A DNA stretch of 64,000 nt from Terrabacter sp. 28 (lineage in GTDB: Bacteria; Actinomycetota; Actinomycetes; Actinomycetales; Dermatophilaceae), in NCBI GenBank assembly GCA_000955875.1, contig JYOE01000021.1, positions 186,001 through 250,000 of the forward strand, written 5' to 3'. Below, in pieces: positions 55,344 to 63,049 of this stretch (the stretch's first letter is position 1; every line of letters begins with the position of its first letter). The notes beneath the pieces were generated by a model, which did no database searches, was not told the DNA's origin, and saw only the letters and a program-made list of their open reading frames with translations. A program made the position numbers and the translations under genes.

Positions 55344-56054
55344 TCAGTGTGCTTCGAGCACGAAGAAGATGAAGCAGATGAAGGCGGTCCGGTCGCCGAG
55401 GTCCGGCGGCAGCAGCTCACGGGGCGTGTCCGGCGAAAAGGGGGGCTCGCTGATCCGCGCGATGCGGAAGCCCGCCCCGGTGAACGCGTCGGACATGGCG
55501 TGCAGGGGCCGGTGCCAGTAGGTCAGCACGGCCTGCTGGTCGCCGAACGTGTACTCCTCGGAGTACTTCGTGACGGCGAAGTAGTCGGCCTCGGGCGCGC
55601 TCGACTCGAGAATGCGAGGGTGGTTGACCGACAGGAGGAGCCGCCCGCCCGGCTTGAGGATGCGGCGCAGCTCGGCGAGCGGCTCGGTCCAGTCCTCGAG
55701 GTAGTGCAGGACGAGTGAGACGACGACGTCGTCGAACTCACCGTCGGCGTACGGGAGCGGCTCGCTGAGATCGGCCACCCGCAGCTCGGCGTCGTCCCCG
55801 AGTCGTTCGCGTGCCAGCTCGAGCATGGCGACGCTGGAGTCGAAGCCCGACACGTCGGCACCTCGTGCACGGAGGTCGTCGAAGAGTGGACCGGAACCGC
55901 ACCCTGCGTCGAGCACCCGGCGACCGCGCACGTCGCCGGCGAGCTGGATCATCGCCGGTCGCGCGTAGTAGTTGTTGAAGAGGCCCGCCTCGTTCGCCGT
56001 CGCGTAGCTCCGGGCGAAGCTGTCGTAGTGGTCGGCCCTCATCCAGTCCCCCAT
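55344..56054 (-). CDS. SAM-dependent class I methyltransferase
   Basis: A 236-residue Methyltransf_11/25-type protein: RRVLDAGCGSGPLFDDLRARGADVSGFDSS (motif I/post-I), LPYADGEFDDVVVSLVLHYLEDWTEPLAELRRILKPGGRLLLSVNHP (motifs II/III). Start at ATG 56054 (GGAG upstream) or 56042 (GGGGGA upstream). Substrate unknown; ends in a hydrophobic FICFIFFVLEAH tail. It converges with the ANTAR gene 20 bases away and nothing upstream suggests an operon. Confidence 0.85.
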   Translation of the reverse strand: MGDWMRADHYDSFARSYATANEAGLFNNYYARPAMIQLAGDVRGRRVLDAGCGSGPLFDDLRARGADVSGFDSSVAMLELARERLGDDAELRVADLSEPLPYADGEFDDVVVSLVLHYLEDWTEPLAELRRILKPGGRLLLSVNHPRILESSAPEADYFAVTKYSEEYTFGDQQAVLTYWHRPLHAMSDAFTGAGFRIARISEPPFSPDTPRELLPPDLGDRTAFICFIFFVLEAH

Positions 56055-56240
56055 TCGTCGTGACTCCGGCGCGCCCCGGCCGGGCGACCCGGGCAAGCCT
56101 CGCACGGCCCGAGCGGTCCCGCCTGCCCAAGCCGGCGGGAGGCAGCGGAAGTCGTCGGGCCGGCCCCACCGGGAGCTCGGCGCGTCGTAGCTCGTGACGT
56201 GGTAGCCCCACGGGGGACGAACGGGTGGGGGCCACGCTCC

Positions 56241-57080
56241 TCACATCTCCTCGTGCGTGTCGGGGTCGCCCCCGAAGAGCCGACCGTCCTTGCGGCCCAG
56301 GGCCGAGATCGCGGCCATCTCGGCGTCGTCGAGCTCGAAGCCGAAGACGTCGAGGTTGGCCCGCTGCCGCTCGGGGTCTGCCGACTTGGGCAGCGGCAAC
56401 GCACCGAGCTGCACCTGCCACCGCAGGATCGCCTGCGCCGGGGTGACGCCGTGCGCCTCTGCTGCGGCCGCGACGGGGTCGGCGCCGAACGGGGCGTTGC
56501 GCTTTCCCAGAGGACTCCAGCTCTCGGTGCGGATCCCGAGGCGGTCGTGCACGGCCCTCAGCTGCTCCTGCGAGAAGAGCGGGTGCAGCTCCACCTGGTT
56601 GACGACCGGCACGACACCGGTGGCGTCGATGATCTCGGTGAGGTGCTTCTCGGTGAAGTTGCTGACGCCGACCGACCGCACGAGGCCCCGCTCGCGGCAC
56701 TCGACGAGGGCGCGGTAGGCGTCGACGTAGAGGCCGACGCTCGGGTTGGGCCAGTGGATGAGGGCGACGTCGAGCTGGTCGATGCCGAGCCGCTCGAGCG
56801 TGCCCTCGACCGAGGCGACGGCCTTGTCGAAGGCGTGGTCGCGCCCGGGCACCTTGCTCTGCACGACGAGGTCCTCGCGCGCGATCCCCGAGCGGCGGAT
56901 CGCCTCGCCGACCTCGGCCTCGTTGCCGTAGTTCACGGCCGTGTCGAGCAGCCGGTACCCGGCCTCGACGGCCGACACCATCGCGCGGATGCCGTCCTCG
57001 CCCGTGAGCGGGTAGGTGCCGAAGCCGATCGCCGGGATCGACGTGCCGTCGTTGAGGGTGTGCGTGGGAACCGTCGTCAT
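56241..57080 (-). CDS. aldo/keto reductase (AKR5-type)
   Basis: A 279-residue AKR: LNDGTSIPAIGFGTYPL, GYRLLDTAVNYGNEAEVGEAI (Asp/Tyr of the catalytic tetrad), VVQSKVPGRDHAF (Lys), LIHWPNPSVG (His), VNQVELHPLFSQ and the cofactor-binding LPKSADPERQRANLDVFGFELD. All four catalytic residues are present. It reduces aldehydes or keto compounds with NADPH. It is preceded by a 230-base gap to the iron transporter and followed by 185 bases of non-coding DNA before the methyltransferase gene. Confidence 0.92.
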   Translation of the reverse strand: MTTVPTHTLNDGTSIPAIGFGTYPLTGEDGIRAMVSAVEAGYRLLDTAVNYGNEAEVGEAIRRSGIAREDLVVQSKVPGRDHAFDKAVASVEGTLERLGIDQLDVALIHWPNPSVGLYVDAYRALVECRERGLVRSVGVSNFTEKHLTEIIDATGVVPVVNQVELHPLFSQEQLRAVHDRLGIRTESWSPLGKRNAPFGADPVAAAAEAHGVTPAQAILRWQVQLGALPLPKSADPERQRANLDVFGFELDDAEMAAISALGRKDGRLFGGDPDTHEEM

Positions 57081-57192
57081 GTCGCCAACCTACGGTGCTC
57101 GCCGCGGCCCTCGCGAGGGTCGTCCCACCCGGACGGGCCCGCTCGGCGCGTCTCACCGAACGGGCCGATTGGGACGATGACGGCTGATTGAA

Positions 57193-57211
57193 TAAGGTAA
57201 GGCGAACCTAA
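57193..57211. promoter_or_regulatory. DtxR/IdeR iron box ahead of the iron ABC transporter
   Basis: TAAGGTAAGGCGAACCTAA is a 19-bp palindrome close to the DtxR consensus TTAGGTTAGCCTAACCTAA. It is 103 bases upstream of the fbpA-type start. In such genomes DtxR/IdeR represses iron-uptake genes when Fe(II) is plentiful. Confidence 0.85.
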
Positions 57212-57313
57212 GCGAACACGTCGGCCGTCGACGCGACCGACACCCCCGAGACCGGGCGTCCGTGTCGACGCCGCCCCGCGCGCCTTCGGTCTCGGCGACC
57301 CGATGGAGGACCC

Positions 57314-58345
57314 GTGACCACCCGACGCACCGCTCTCGTCGCCGGACTGGGCGCCGCAGCCATGCTCGCCCTGTCCGCCTGCGGCAGCAGCCTCGAGGCG
57401 GGCGAGGAGCTCGACCCGGGCAAGCTGACGATCTACAGCGCCCAGCACGAGAACCTCACCGACGCATGGGCCAAGGCGTTCAAGGAGAAGACGGGCGTCG
57501 ACGTACAGATCCGCTACGGCGGCGACTCGGCCATGGCGGCCCAGCTCGTGCAGGAGGGCCAGCGCTCCCCCGCCGACGTCTTCCTCACCGAGAACTCCCC
57601 GGCCATGACCACCGTGCAGAACGCGAACCTGCTGGCGCCGGTCACGCCTGCGACGCTGGGCCAGGTCGGCAAGGAGTACGCGCCGTCGACCGGCAAGTGG
57701 GTCGGCATCGCGGCCCGCTCGACCGTGCTCGTCTACAACCCCAGCAAGATCTCCGAAGCACAGCTGCCCACGTCGATCATGGACCTCCAGAAGCCGGAGT
57801 GGTCGGGCCGCTGGGGCGCGGCCGCGGGCGGCGCCGACTTCCAGGCGATCGTCTCGGCCATCGCCGCCCTCGAGGGCAAGGACAAGACGGCGGCCTGGCT
57901 CAAGGGGCTCAAGGACGGCGCCAAGATCTACAACAACAACATCGCCGTCATGAAGGCCGTCAACGCCGGCGAGGTGCCGGTCGGCATCATGTACCACTAC
58001 TACTGGTACCGCGACCAGGCGCTCAGCAAGGACGGCAGCGGCAACACGAAACTGCACTACTTCAAGAACCAGGACCCCGGCGCCTTCGTCAGCCTCTCGG
58101 GCGGCGGCGTGCTCGCGTCGAGCAAGCACGCGGCCGACGCCCAGAAGTTCCTCGCCTTCGTCACGGGCAAGGAGGGGCAGGGCATCCTCGCGTCCAGCGA
58201 CGCCAAGGAGTACGCCGTCGGCACGGGTGTCGAGTCCGACCCGGCCCTGCCCAAGCTCGCCTCGCTCGAGGCCCCGCCCGTCGACCCCTACACGCTCAAC
58301 GGTCCCGAGGTCATCTCGATGATGACCGAGGCGGGCATCCTCTGA
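57314..58345 (+). CDS. iron(III) ABC transporter substrate-binding lipoprotein, FbpA/FutA-like
   Basis: A 343-residue lipoprotein from GTG 57314 after GGAGGA. The lipobox LALSAC ends the signal peptide. LTIYSAQHENLTDAWAKAF, YGGDSAMAAQLVQEGQRSPADVFLTENSPAM, and the LLVYNPSKIS and MYHYYWYRDQA segments are typical of FbpA-type ferric binding proteins; the latter Tyr-rich stretch (YHYYWY) provides likely Fe(III) ligands. A DtxR box lies upstream, so iron limitation should induce it. First gene of a three-gene operon with permease and ATPase. Confidence 0.92.
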   Translation: MTTRRTALVAGLGAAAMLALSACGSSLEAGEELDPGKLTIYSAQHENLTDAWAKAFKEKTGVDVQIRYGGDSAMAAQLVQEGQRSPADVFLTENSPAMTTVQNANLLAPVTPATLGQVGKEYAPSTGKWVGIAARSTVLVYNPSKISEAQLPTSIMDLQKPEWSGRWGAAAGGADFQAIVSAIAALEGKDKTAAWLKGLKDGAKIYNNNIAVMKAVNAGEVPVGIMYHYYWYRDQALSKDGSGNTKLHYFKNQDPGAFVSLSGGGVLASSKHAADAQKFLAFVTGKEGQGILASSDAKEYAVGTGVESDPALPKLASLEAPPVDPYTLNGPEVISMMTEAGIL

Positions 58346-58346
58346 C

Positions 58347-59927
58347 GTGAGTGCCCCCGTGCTCGGACGCAGCTCCACCCGCCGGCCCGGTCGCCACTGG
58401 CGACCGGGCTCCGTGGCGTCCCGGCTCGTGGCCGGGCTGGTCGCGCTCGTCTGCTGCACGCCGCTCGTCGTCATCGTCACCAAGGCCCTCGCCGTCGGCC
58501 CCGAGAAGGCGGCCCAGCTGCTGTGGCGCCCGCGGGTGGGTGAGCTCCTCGGCAACACGCTGTCGCTTGTCGTGCTGACGGTGTCGATCACCGTCGTGCT
58601 CGGGGTGGCCGCGGCGTGGCTCGTCGAGCGCACCGACCTGCCGTTGGCGGGTCTGTGGCGGGTCGTGCTCGTGTGCCCGCTGGCGGTCCCGGCCTTCGTC
58701 AACGCGTACGCGTGGGTGTCGATCCGACCCGACCTCAACGGCCTGACGGGCGCGGTGCTCGTCACCTCTCTCTCGTACTTCCCTTTCGTCTTCCTCCCCG
58801 TCGCTGCGGTCCTGCGCGGGCTCGACCGCAGCCTCGAGGACACGGCCCGCTCTCTCGGCCTCGGCCCGTGGCGGGCGTTCCTGCGCGCGACGCTGCCGCA
58901 GCTGCGCCCGGCCCTCATGGGCGGCGCCCTGCTCGTCGCCCTGCACCTGCTCGCCGAGTTCGGGGTGCTCGCGCTCGTGCGCTTCCCGACGTTCACGACG
59001 GCGATCCTCGACCAGTACCAGGTGGCCTTCGACGACGCGGCGGGCAGCGTGCTGGCCTCGGCGCTGCTGGCCCTCTGCCTCGCCTTCCTCACCATCGACC
59101 TCGTGAGCCGCGGGCGCGCCCGGCACGCGCGACTCGGCCGCGGCACCCCGCAGCGACCCACGCCGGTTCGCCTCGGCCGCCTGACGCCGGTGGCCCTCGG
59201 CGGCATCGGGCTGCTGGTGCTGCTCGCCATCGTGGTGCCGGTCGGCAGCATCGGTCGGTGGCTCGTCATGGGCGCCGACTCCCTGTCGGCCGGCGACCTG
59301 CTCGGCCCGGTGTGGAGCAGCCTGCGTCTCGCAGCCACCGCCGCGGTGCTGACGACCGTGGCCGCCTTCCCGGTCGCGTGGCTCGTCGTGCGGGCGACCG
59401 ACCGCTTCGACCGGTGGGTCGCGGTGGCCGTCGAACGCTCCACCTACCTCGCCTCGTCACTGCCCGGTGTCGTCGTCGCGCTCGCCCTCGTCGGGCTGGC
59501 CGTGCGCTACCTGCCGTCCGTCTACCAGACGTCGGCGCTGCTCGTCCTGGCGTATGCCGTCCTCTTCGTCCCGCGCGCCATGGTCTCGATCCGCGCGGCC
59601 CTCGCCCACCTGCCGCCCGAGCTGGGCGACGCGGCGCGGGCCCTCGGTGACAACCCGGTTCGCGCGTTCCTGCGGGTCCAGCTGCCGCTCGTGCTGCGCG
59701 GCACGCTGGCCGGTTTCGCCCTCGTCTTCATCGCGGTCTCCACGGAGCTGACCGCGACGCTGCTGCTCGCCCCCACGGGCACGCGCACCCTGGCCACGGC
59801 CTTCTGGGCCGCGAGCGAGTCGCTCGACTACGCTGCCGCTGCTCCGTACGCCGCCGCCCTCGTCATCCTGTCGGCGCCGGTGACCTACCTGCTCATGCGA
59901 CGAACGGAGGAGGTGACCGCGACGTGA
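58347..59927 (+). CDS. iron(III) ABC transporter permease, FbpB/SfuB-like
   Basis: A 526-residue protein from GTG 58347, one base past the stop of the binding-protein gene. It has two fused BPD permease domains with about 12 membrane helices; each has an EAA-type loop for the ATPase (LEDTARSLGLGPWRAFLRATLPQLRPALMGG and LGDAARALGDNPVRAFLRVQLPLVLRGTL). The layout is typical of FbpB/SfuB/FutB. It forms the channel for ferric iron. Its last four bases overlap the ATPase start (GTGA). Confidence 0.93.
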   Translation: MSAPVLGRSSTRRPGRHWRPGSVASRLVAGLVALVCCTPLVVIVTKALAVGPEKAAQLLWRPRVGELLGNTLSLVVLTVSITVVLGVAAAWLVERTDLPLAGLWRVVLVCPLAVPAFVNAYAWVSIRPDLNGLTGAVLVTSLSYFPFVFLPVAAVLRGLDRSLEDTARSLGLGPWRAFLRATLPQLRPALMGGALLVALHLLAEFGVLALVRFPTFTTAILDQYQVAFDDAAGSVLASALLALCLAFLTIDLVSRGRARHARLGRGTPQRPTPVRLGRLTPVALGGIGLLVLLAIVVPVGSIGRWLVMGADSLSAGDLLGPVWSSLRLAATAAVLTTVAAFPVAWLVVRATDRFDRWVAVAVERSTYLASSLPGVVVALALVGLAVRYLPSVYQTSALLVLAYAVLFVPRAMVSIRAALAHLPPELGDAARALGDNPVRAFLRVQLPLVLRGTLAGFALVFIAVSTELTATLLLAPTGTRTLATAFWAASESLDYAAAAPYAAALVILSAPVTYLLMRRTEEVTAT

Positions 59928-60991
59928 GCGAGGTCCGCATCACCGATGTCACGGCATCCCACAACGGCCAGCCCGTGCTGCGGGGCATCGACCTGCACGT
60001 GCCCGAGGCCTCCACGACGGTCATCCTCGGCCCGTCGGGCTGCGGCAAGACGACGCTGCTGCGCGTCATCGCCGGCTTCCAGGCGCCCGACAGCGGTTCG
60101 GTCGCCCTCGGCGACGACGTCGTCGTCGGGCCGGGCCTGTGGCGGGCCCCCGAGCGACGCGGCGTGGGCTACGTCGCGCAGGAGGGCAACCTCTTCCCGC
60201 ACCTCAGCGTCGGGGCCAACGTCGTCTACGGCCTCGACCGTGCGGCCCGTCGCGACACGGCGCGCCTGGGCGAGCTGCTGCGTCTCGTCGGGCTCGACGT
60301 GAGCCTCGCCGACCGCCGGCCCGACCAGCTCTCGGGTGGCCAGCAGCAGCGCGTCGCGCTCGCCCGTGCTCTCGCGCGCCGGCCCAAGGTGCTGCTGCTC
60401 GACGAGCCCTTCTCGTCGCTCGACGCGGCGCTGCGCACCTCGACGCGCGAGGCCGTCGCCGACGTGCTGCGCCGCCAAGGCGTCACGTCGATCCTCGTCA
60501 CCCACGACCAGTCCGAGGCGCTGTCGATGGCCGACCAGGTCGCGATCATGCACGACGGGCGCTTCTCGCAGGTCGGCTCGCCGGCTGACGTCTACGACCG
60601 TCCCGCCGACACCCGGTCGGCCGGGTTCCTCGGCGACGCGGTGACGCTCGCCGGCCGGGCCGACGCCGGAACCGTGCGCCACGCGCTCGGGGTCGTCTCG
60701 GTGGAGCACGTGCCCGACGGACCCGTCGACGTGCTGCTGCGTCCCGAGCAGATCGCGCTCGTGGCCCAGGGCTCCGGCCGTCCCGCCACCGTGCTCTCGT
60801 CGACCTACTTCGGGCACGACGCCCTCATCGACCTCGACCTCGGCACCGAAGCGCGCGACGGCGACCCCGCCGGCCCACCCGCAATCGTGCGGGCCCGGGT
60901 GCGCGGGCAGGACGTGCCGCCGGCCGGCACCGTCGTCAGCCTCCAGCTGCTCGGCGAGCCGCTCGTCTTCCCGCACCCGACCAGCGCCTGA
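59924..60991 (+). CDS. iron(III) ABC transporter ATPase, FbpC-like
   Basis: A 355-residue ATPase: Walker A GPSGCGKT (36-43), signature LSGGQQQRVALARALARR, Walker B VLLLDEPFSSLDAALR and switch His in ILVTHDQSEAL, then a TOBE-like C-terminal beta domain (from ~residue 240). Typical FbpC/PotA group. The GTG at 59924 overlaps the permease stop. A terminator-like hairpin follows and the converging doxX gene lies beyond. Confidence 0.94.
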   Translation: MSEVRITDVTASHNGQPVLRGIDLHVPEASTTVILGPSGCGKTTLLRVIAGFQAPDSGSVALGDDVVVGPGLWRAPERRGVGYVAQEGNLFPHLSVGANVVYGLDRAARRDTARLGELLRLVGLDVSLADRRPDQLSGGQQQRVALARALARRPKVLLLDEPFSSLDAALRTSTREAVADVLRRQGVTSILVTHDQSEALSMADQVAIMHDGRFSQVGSPADVYDRPADTRSAGFLGDAVTLAGRADAGTVRHALGVVSVEHVPDGPVDVLLRPEQIALVAQGSGRPATVLSSTYFGHDALIDLDLGTEARDGDPAGPPAIVRARVRGQDVPPAGTVVSLQLLGEPLVFPHPTSA

Positions 60992-61026
60992 GAGCGGTCC
61001 CGTCCGGCCGTCCGGCCGGGAGCAGA

Positions 61027-61053
61027 CCCGACGGCGCGGGCGCCCCCGTCGGG
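61027..61053. terminator. hairpin terminator between fbpC-like and doxX-like genes
   Basis: CCCGACGG (61027-61034) pairs with CCGTCGGG (61046-61053), loop 11 bases with further pairing GCGGG/... It lies between convergent genes. Confidence 0.65.
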
Positions 61054-61107
61054 ACGGGCGAATGCCGTCCGGCCCGACGGGGCGCGCTCGACCACCTGCT
61101 CGGCGGC

Positions 61108-61554
61108 CTACGAGCGGCGCAGCGGCCAGAGGGTGGGCCGCGGGTCGAAGCGCGTGGCGAGGCGCTGCAGGGCGACCGCTGCCAGCAGCAGCCCGAAGTC
61201 GCGCAGGGCGACGTCGTAGAAGCCCGGGACGAGCAGCAGGTTGACGATGATGCCGGCGAGCCAGGCCGCGACCACGACAGCACCGAGGCGCGGGTGCAGG
61301 AACACGACGATCCCCGCGACGACCTCGATGACGCCGACGGCATACATGGCCTGGTGCGGCGTGACGGGCAGAGGGTCCGACAGCACGGGCGCGAGGTAGC
61401 GGTCCCACTGCACCAGCAGGTTCGTGAACTTGTCGAGGCCGAACACGATCGGTGCGACCGTGAAGGCGGCGCGCAGCACGGCGTACGCCTGGTACGTCGC
61501 GTCGCTGCGCGCGTGGGATGTCGGGGCCCCTGTGGGGCTGAGGGTCGTGGCCAT
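61108..61554 (-). CDS. DoxX-like small membrane protein
   Basis: A 148-residue protein with four membrane helices, start at ATG 61554 after GGAGGT. FGLDKFTNLLVQWDRYLAPVL with the conserved Asp-Lys-Phe, HQAMYAVGVIEVVAGIVVFLHPRLGAVVVAAWLAGIIVNLLL and the ALRDFGLLLAAVAL helix match the DoxX/TQO small subunit group, a membrane protein linked to redox or thiosulfate metabolism, and in actinobacteria to oxidative stress (SseA-SodA partners). It is monocistronic here. Confidence 0.75.
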   Translation of the reverse strand: MATTLSPTGAPTSHARSDATYQAYAVLRAAFTVAPIVFGLDKFTNLLVQWDRYLAPVLSDPLPVTPHQAMYAVGVIEVVAGIVVFLHPRLGAVVVAAWLAGIIVNLLLVPGFYDVALRDFGLLLAAVALQRLATRFDPRPTLWPLRRS

Positions 61555-61755
61555 GCTGACCTCCAGGGTCGGTCTCCAGGTCGTCCTCCCGTGGCGGCAG
61601 CCCGTGACGCGGGCAGGCAGTGGTGGGAGGCTTGCACCGTGTTGGCGGCACGGACGGGCACGCGTCTTACCGGCGGGAGCAGACGCTCCGACCGTGGCCA
61701 CGCCCTGCCGCGCGGGCCGGGTAAGACCGTGACGGCTGCCTGCGGCCAACGAGGC

Positions 61756-61995
61756 ATGACCATCCAGCAGACCAGCCACAGGGCGCCGTGCCTCTCGCCC
61801 GGCCCGCCGCTCGACGTCGTCGCGTGGCGCGTGTGCCGGCTGCGCGAGGCCGGCTTCCCGGCCGCTCTCGCGGAGGCGCTGGCGCGCCAGCGGGTCGACC
61901 TGCACGCGCTGCTCCAGCTCGTCGACGCCGGCTGCCCGCCCGAGCTCGCCGCCCGCATCCTCGCCCCCGCCGACGACCCCCGGGGGTCCCGGTGA
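61756..61995 (+). CDS. small hypothetical protein in front of the ECF sigma factor
   Basis: A 79-residue protein, ATG 61756 with GAGG immediately upstream. A short proline-rich N-terminus is followed by two helices (LDVVAWRVCRLREAGFPAALAEALARQRVDLHALLQLVDAGCPPELAARILAP). I see no known domain; the second helix-turn looks like a coiled or HTH-like segment. The stop overlaps the start of the sigma factor gene (GTGA), so it is coupled and may modulate the sigma factor or sense a signal; that is inference. Confidence 0.6.
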   Translation: MTIQQTSHRAPCLSPGPPLDVVAWRVCRLREAGFPAALAEALARQRVDLHALLQLVDAGCPPELAARILAPADDPRGSR

Positions 61996-62705
61996 CCGCC
62001 CTGAGCCGGGACGACCTCCCCCCACCCGGTGGCGGACCGGGCACGACGACCCGCCCGGTCCCCCCGGGCGGGCTCGCCGGGTCGGCACGCACCGAACCCG
62101 TCGACTGGGTCGTGGCGCTCTCGACACCCGGCCCGGAGCAGCAGCACGCACTGCGGCTGCTGCACCAGCTCATGGTGCGGGCGGCCGCCCACCAGGTCTG
62201 GCGCCTGCGTCACGCCCTGCCGGACGACTCCCCAGCCGCGGTCGAGGTCGTCGTGCAGCAGGCCGCCGACGAGGCCATGACCGCCCTGCTCGGCAAGCTG
62301 CACAGCTTCGAGGGCCGCAGCCGGTTCACCACGTGGGCCTTCAAGTTCGCGATCCTGCAGGCCTCGTCCGACGTGCGACGCCTCCAGTGGCGGCGCCGCG
62401 AGGTGGAGCTGCGCGACCTCGACCTCGGCACGATTGCCGCCTCCGACCACGACGACGCCGAGCACTCCGCCGAGGCTGCCGACCTCGCGAGCGCGCTCGC
62501 CCGCGCGATGAGCACCGCGCTGACGCCCTACCAGCGCCGCATCGCGGTGGCCCTGCTCGTCGACGAGGTGCCCATCGACGTGCTGGCCGAGCGGCTCGGC
62601 ACCAACCGGGGCGCCCTCTACAAGACCCTGCACGAGGCCCGCCGCCGGCTCCGCGCCGAGCTCACGGAGCGGGGCTACCTCTCCCCCACCGGAGGCGCCC
62701 GATGA
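61992..62705 (+). CDS. ECF-type RNA polymerase sigma factor
   Basis: A 237-residue sigma-70 family protein. Region 2 lies around VVQQAADEAMTALLGKLHSFEGRSRFTTWAFKFAILQASSDVRRLQWRRRE (the F-x-T-W-x-F and I-x-N-like elements), region 4 is LTPYQRRIAVALLVDEVPIDVLAERLGTNRGALYKTLHEARRRLRAEL. The first ~45 residues are a proline-rich extension. Starts GTG 61992 over the stop of the small protein; its own stop overlaps the candidate anti-sigma gene (ATGA), a typical sigma/anti-sigma arrangement. Confidence 0.88.
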   Translation: MTALSRDDLPPPGGGPGTTTRPVPPGGLAGSARTEPVDWVVALSTPGPEQQHALRLLHQLMVRAAAHQVWRLRHALPDDSPAAVEVVVQQAADEAMTALLGKLHSFEGRSRFTTWAFKFAILQASSDVRRLQWRRREVELRDLDLGTIAASDHDDAEHSAEAADLASALARAMSTALTPYQRRIAVALLVDEVPIDVLAERLGTNRGALYKTLHEARRRLRAELTERGYLSPTGGAR

Positions 62706-62941
62706 CCACCCCCCGACCCCGTTCGCCGCTGCCACCCCGTGCCGTCGACGCGCTGCTGGTCGACACGACGCCCTGGCTGTCGTGCGACGAGTGCTTCGAG
62801 CGCATGGACGTCCACGTCGAGGCGGTCCTCGCCGACCCGCACCACCACGACGCCGCGATGGAGCACCACCTGCTCGGCTGCGCGGCCTGCGCCGACGAGG
62901 CGCGCTCCCTGCTCGACCTGCTGCGCTCAGGCACCGCCTGA
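62702..62941 (+). CDS. candidate small zinc-finger anti-sigma factor
   Basis: A 79-residue protein with a C-terminal H-x3-C-x2-C motif (HLLGCAAC), the ZAS signature of zinc-binding anti-sigma domains, and an upstream Cys pair (CDECFERM). No membrane helix is present, so it would act in the cytoplasm, possibly releasing the sigma factor on thiol oxidation (RsrA-like). It overlaps the sigma gene by four bases. It is shorter than most anti-sigma factors, so function is inferred from motif and position. Confidence 0.75.
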   Translation: MTTPRPRSPLPPRAVDALLVDTTPWLSCDECFERMDVHVEAVLADPHHHDAAMEHHLLGCAACADEARSLLDLLRSGTA

Positions 62942-62949
62942 GACTCGAG

Positions 62950-62997
62950 CCGTATGCCGCCGCGCGCGCCCGTACGTCCCGGCGGGACGGCATACGG
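62950..62997. repeat. inverted CGGCATAC pair forming a hairpin between convergent genes
   Basis: CCGTATGCC (62950-62958) and GGCATACGG (62989-62997) pair perfectly over nine bases around a 30-base GC-rich loop. It lies between the candidate anti-sigma gene and the LuxR gene and may double as a terminator. This is a third intergenic inverted pair of the octamer. Confidence 0.7.
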
Positions 62998-63049
62998 CCG
63001 GGGACGCGTGGTCCGGTCGGCCCGCAGTCGGTCGGCGGTCAGCCTGCGG

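Noticed and set aside
56106..56240. Open frame covering the gap between aldo/keto reductase and methyltransferase genes
   Set aside because: It is only the antisense continuation of reductase and methyltransferase shadows; no ribosome site or motif.
57077..59443. A long minus-strand frame (788 codons) across the iron transporter genes
   Set aside because: It is antisense to FbpA- and FbpB-like genes that have clear motifs, and its own product is low-complexity.
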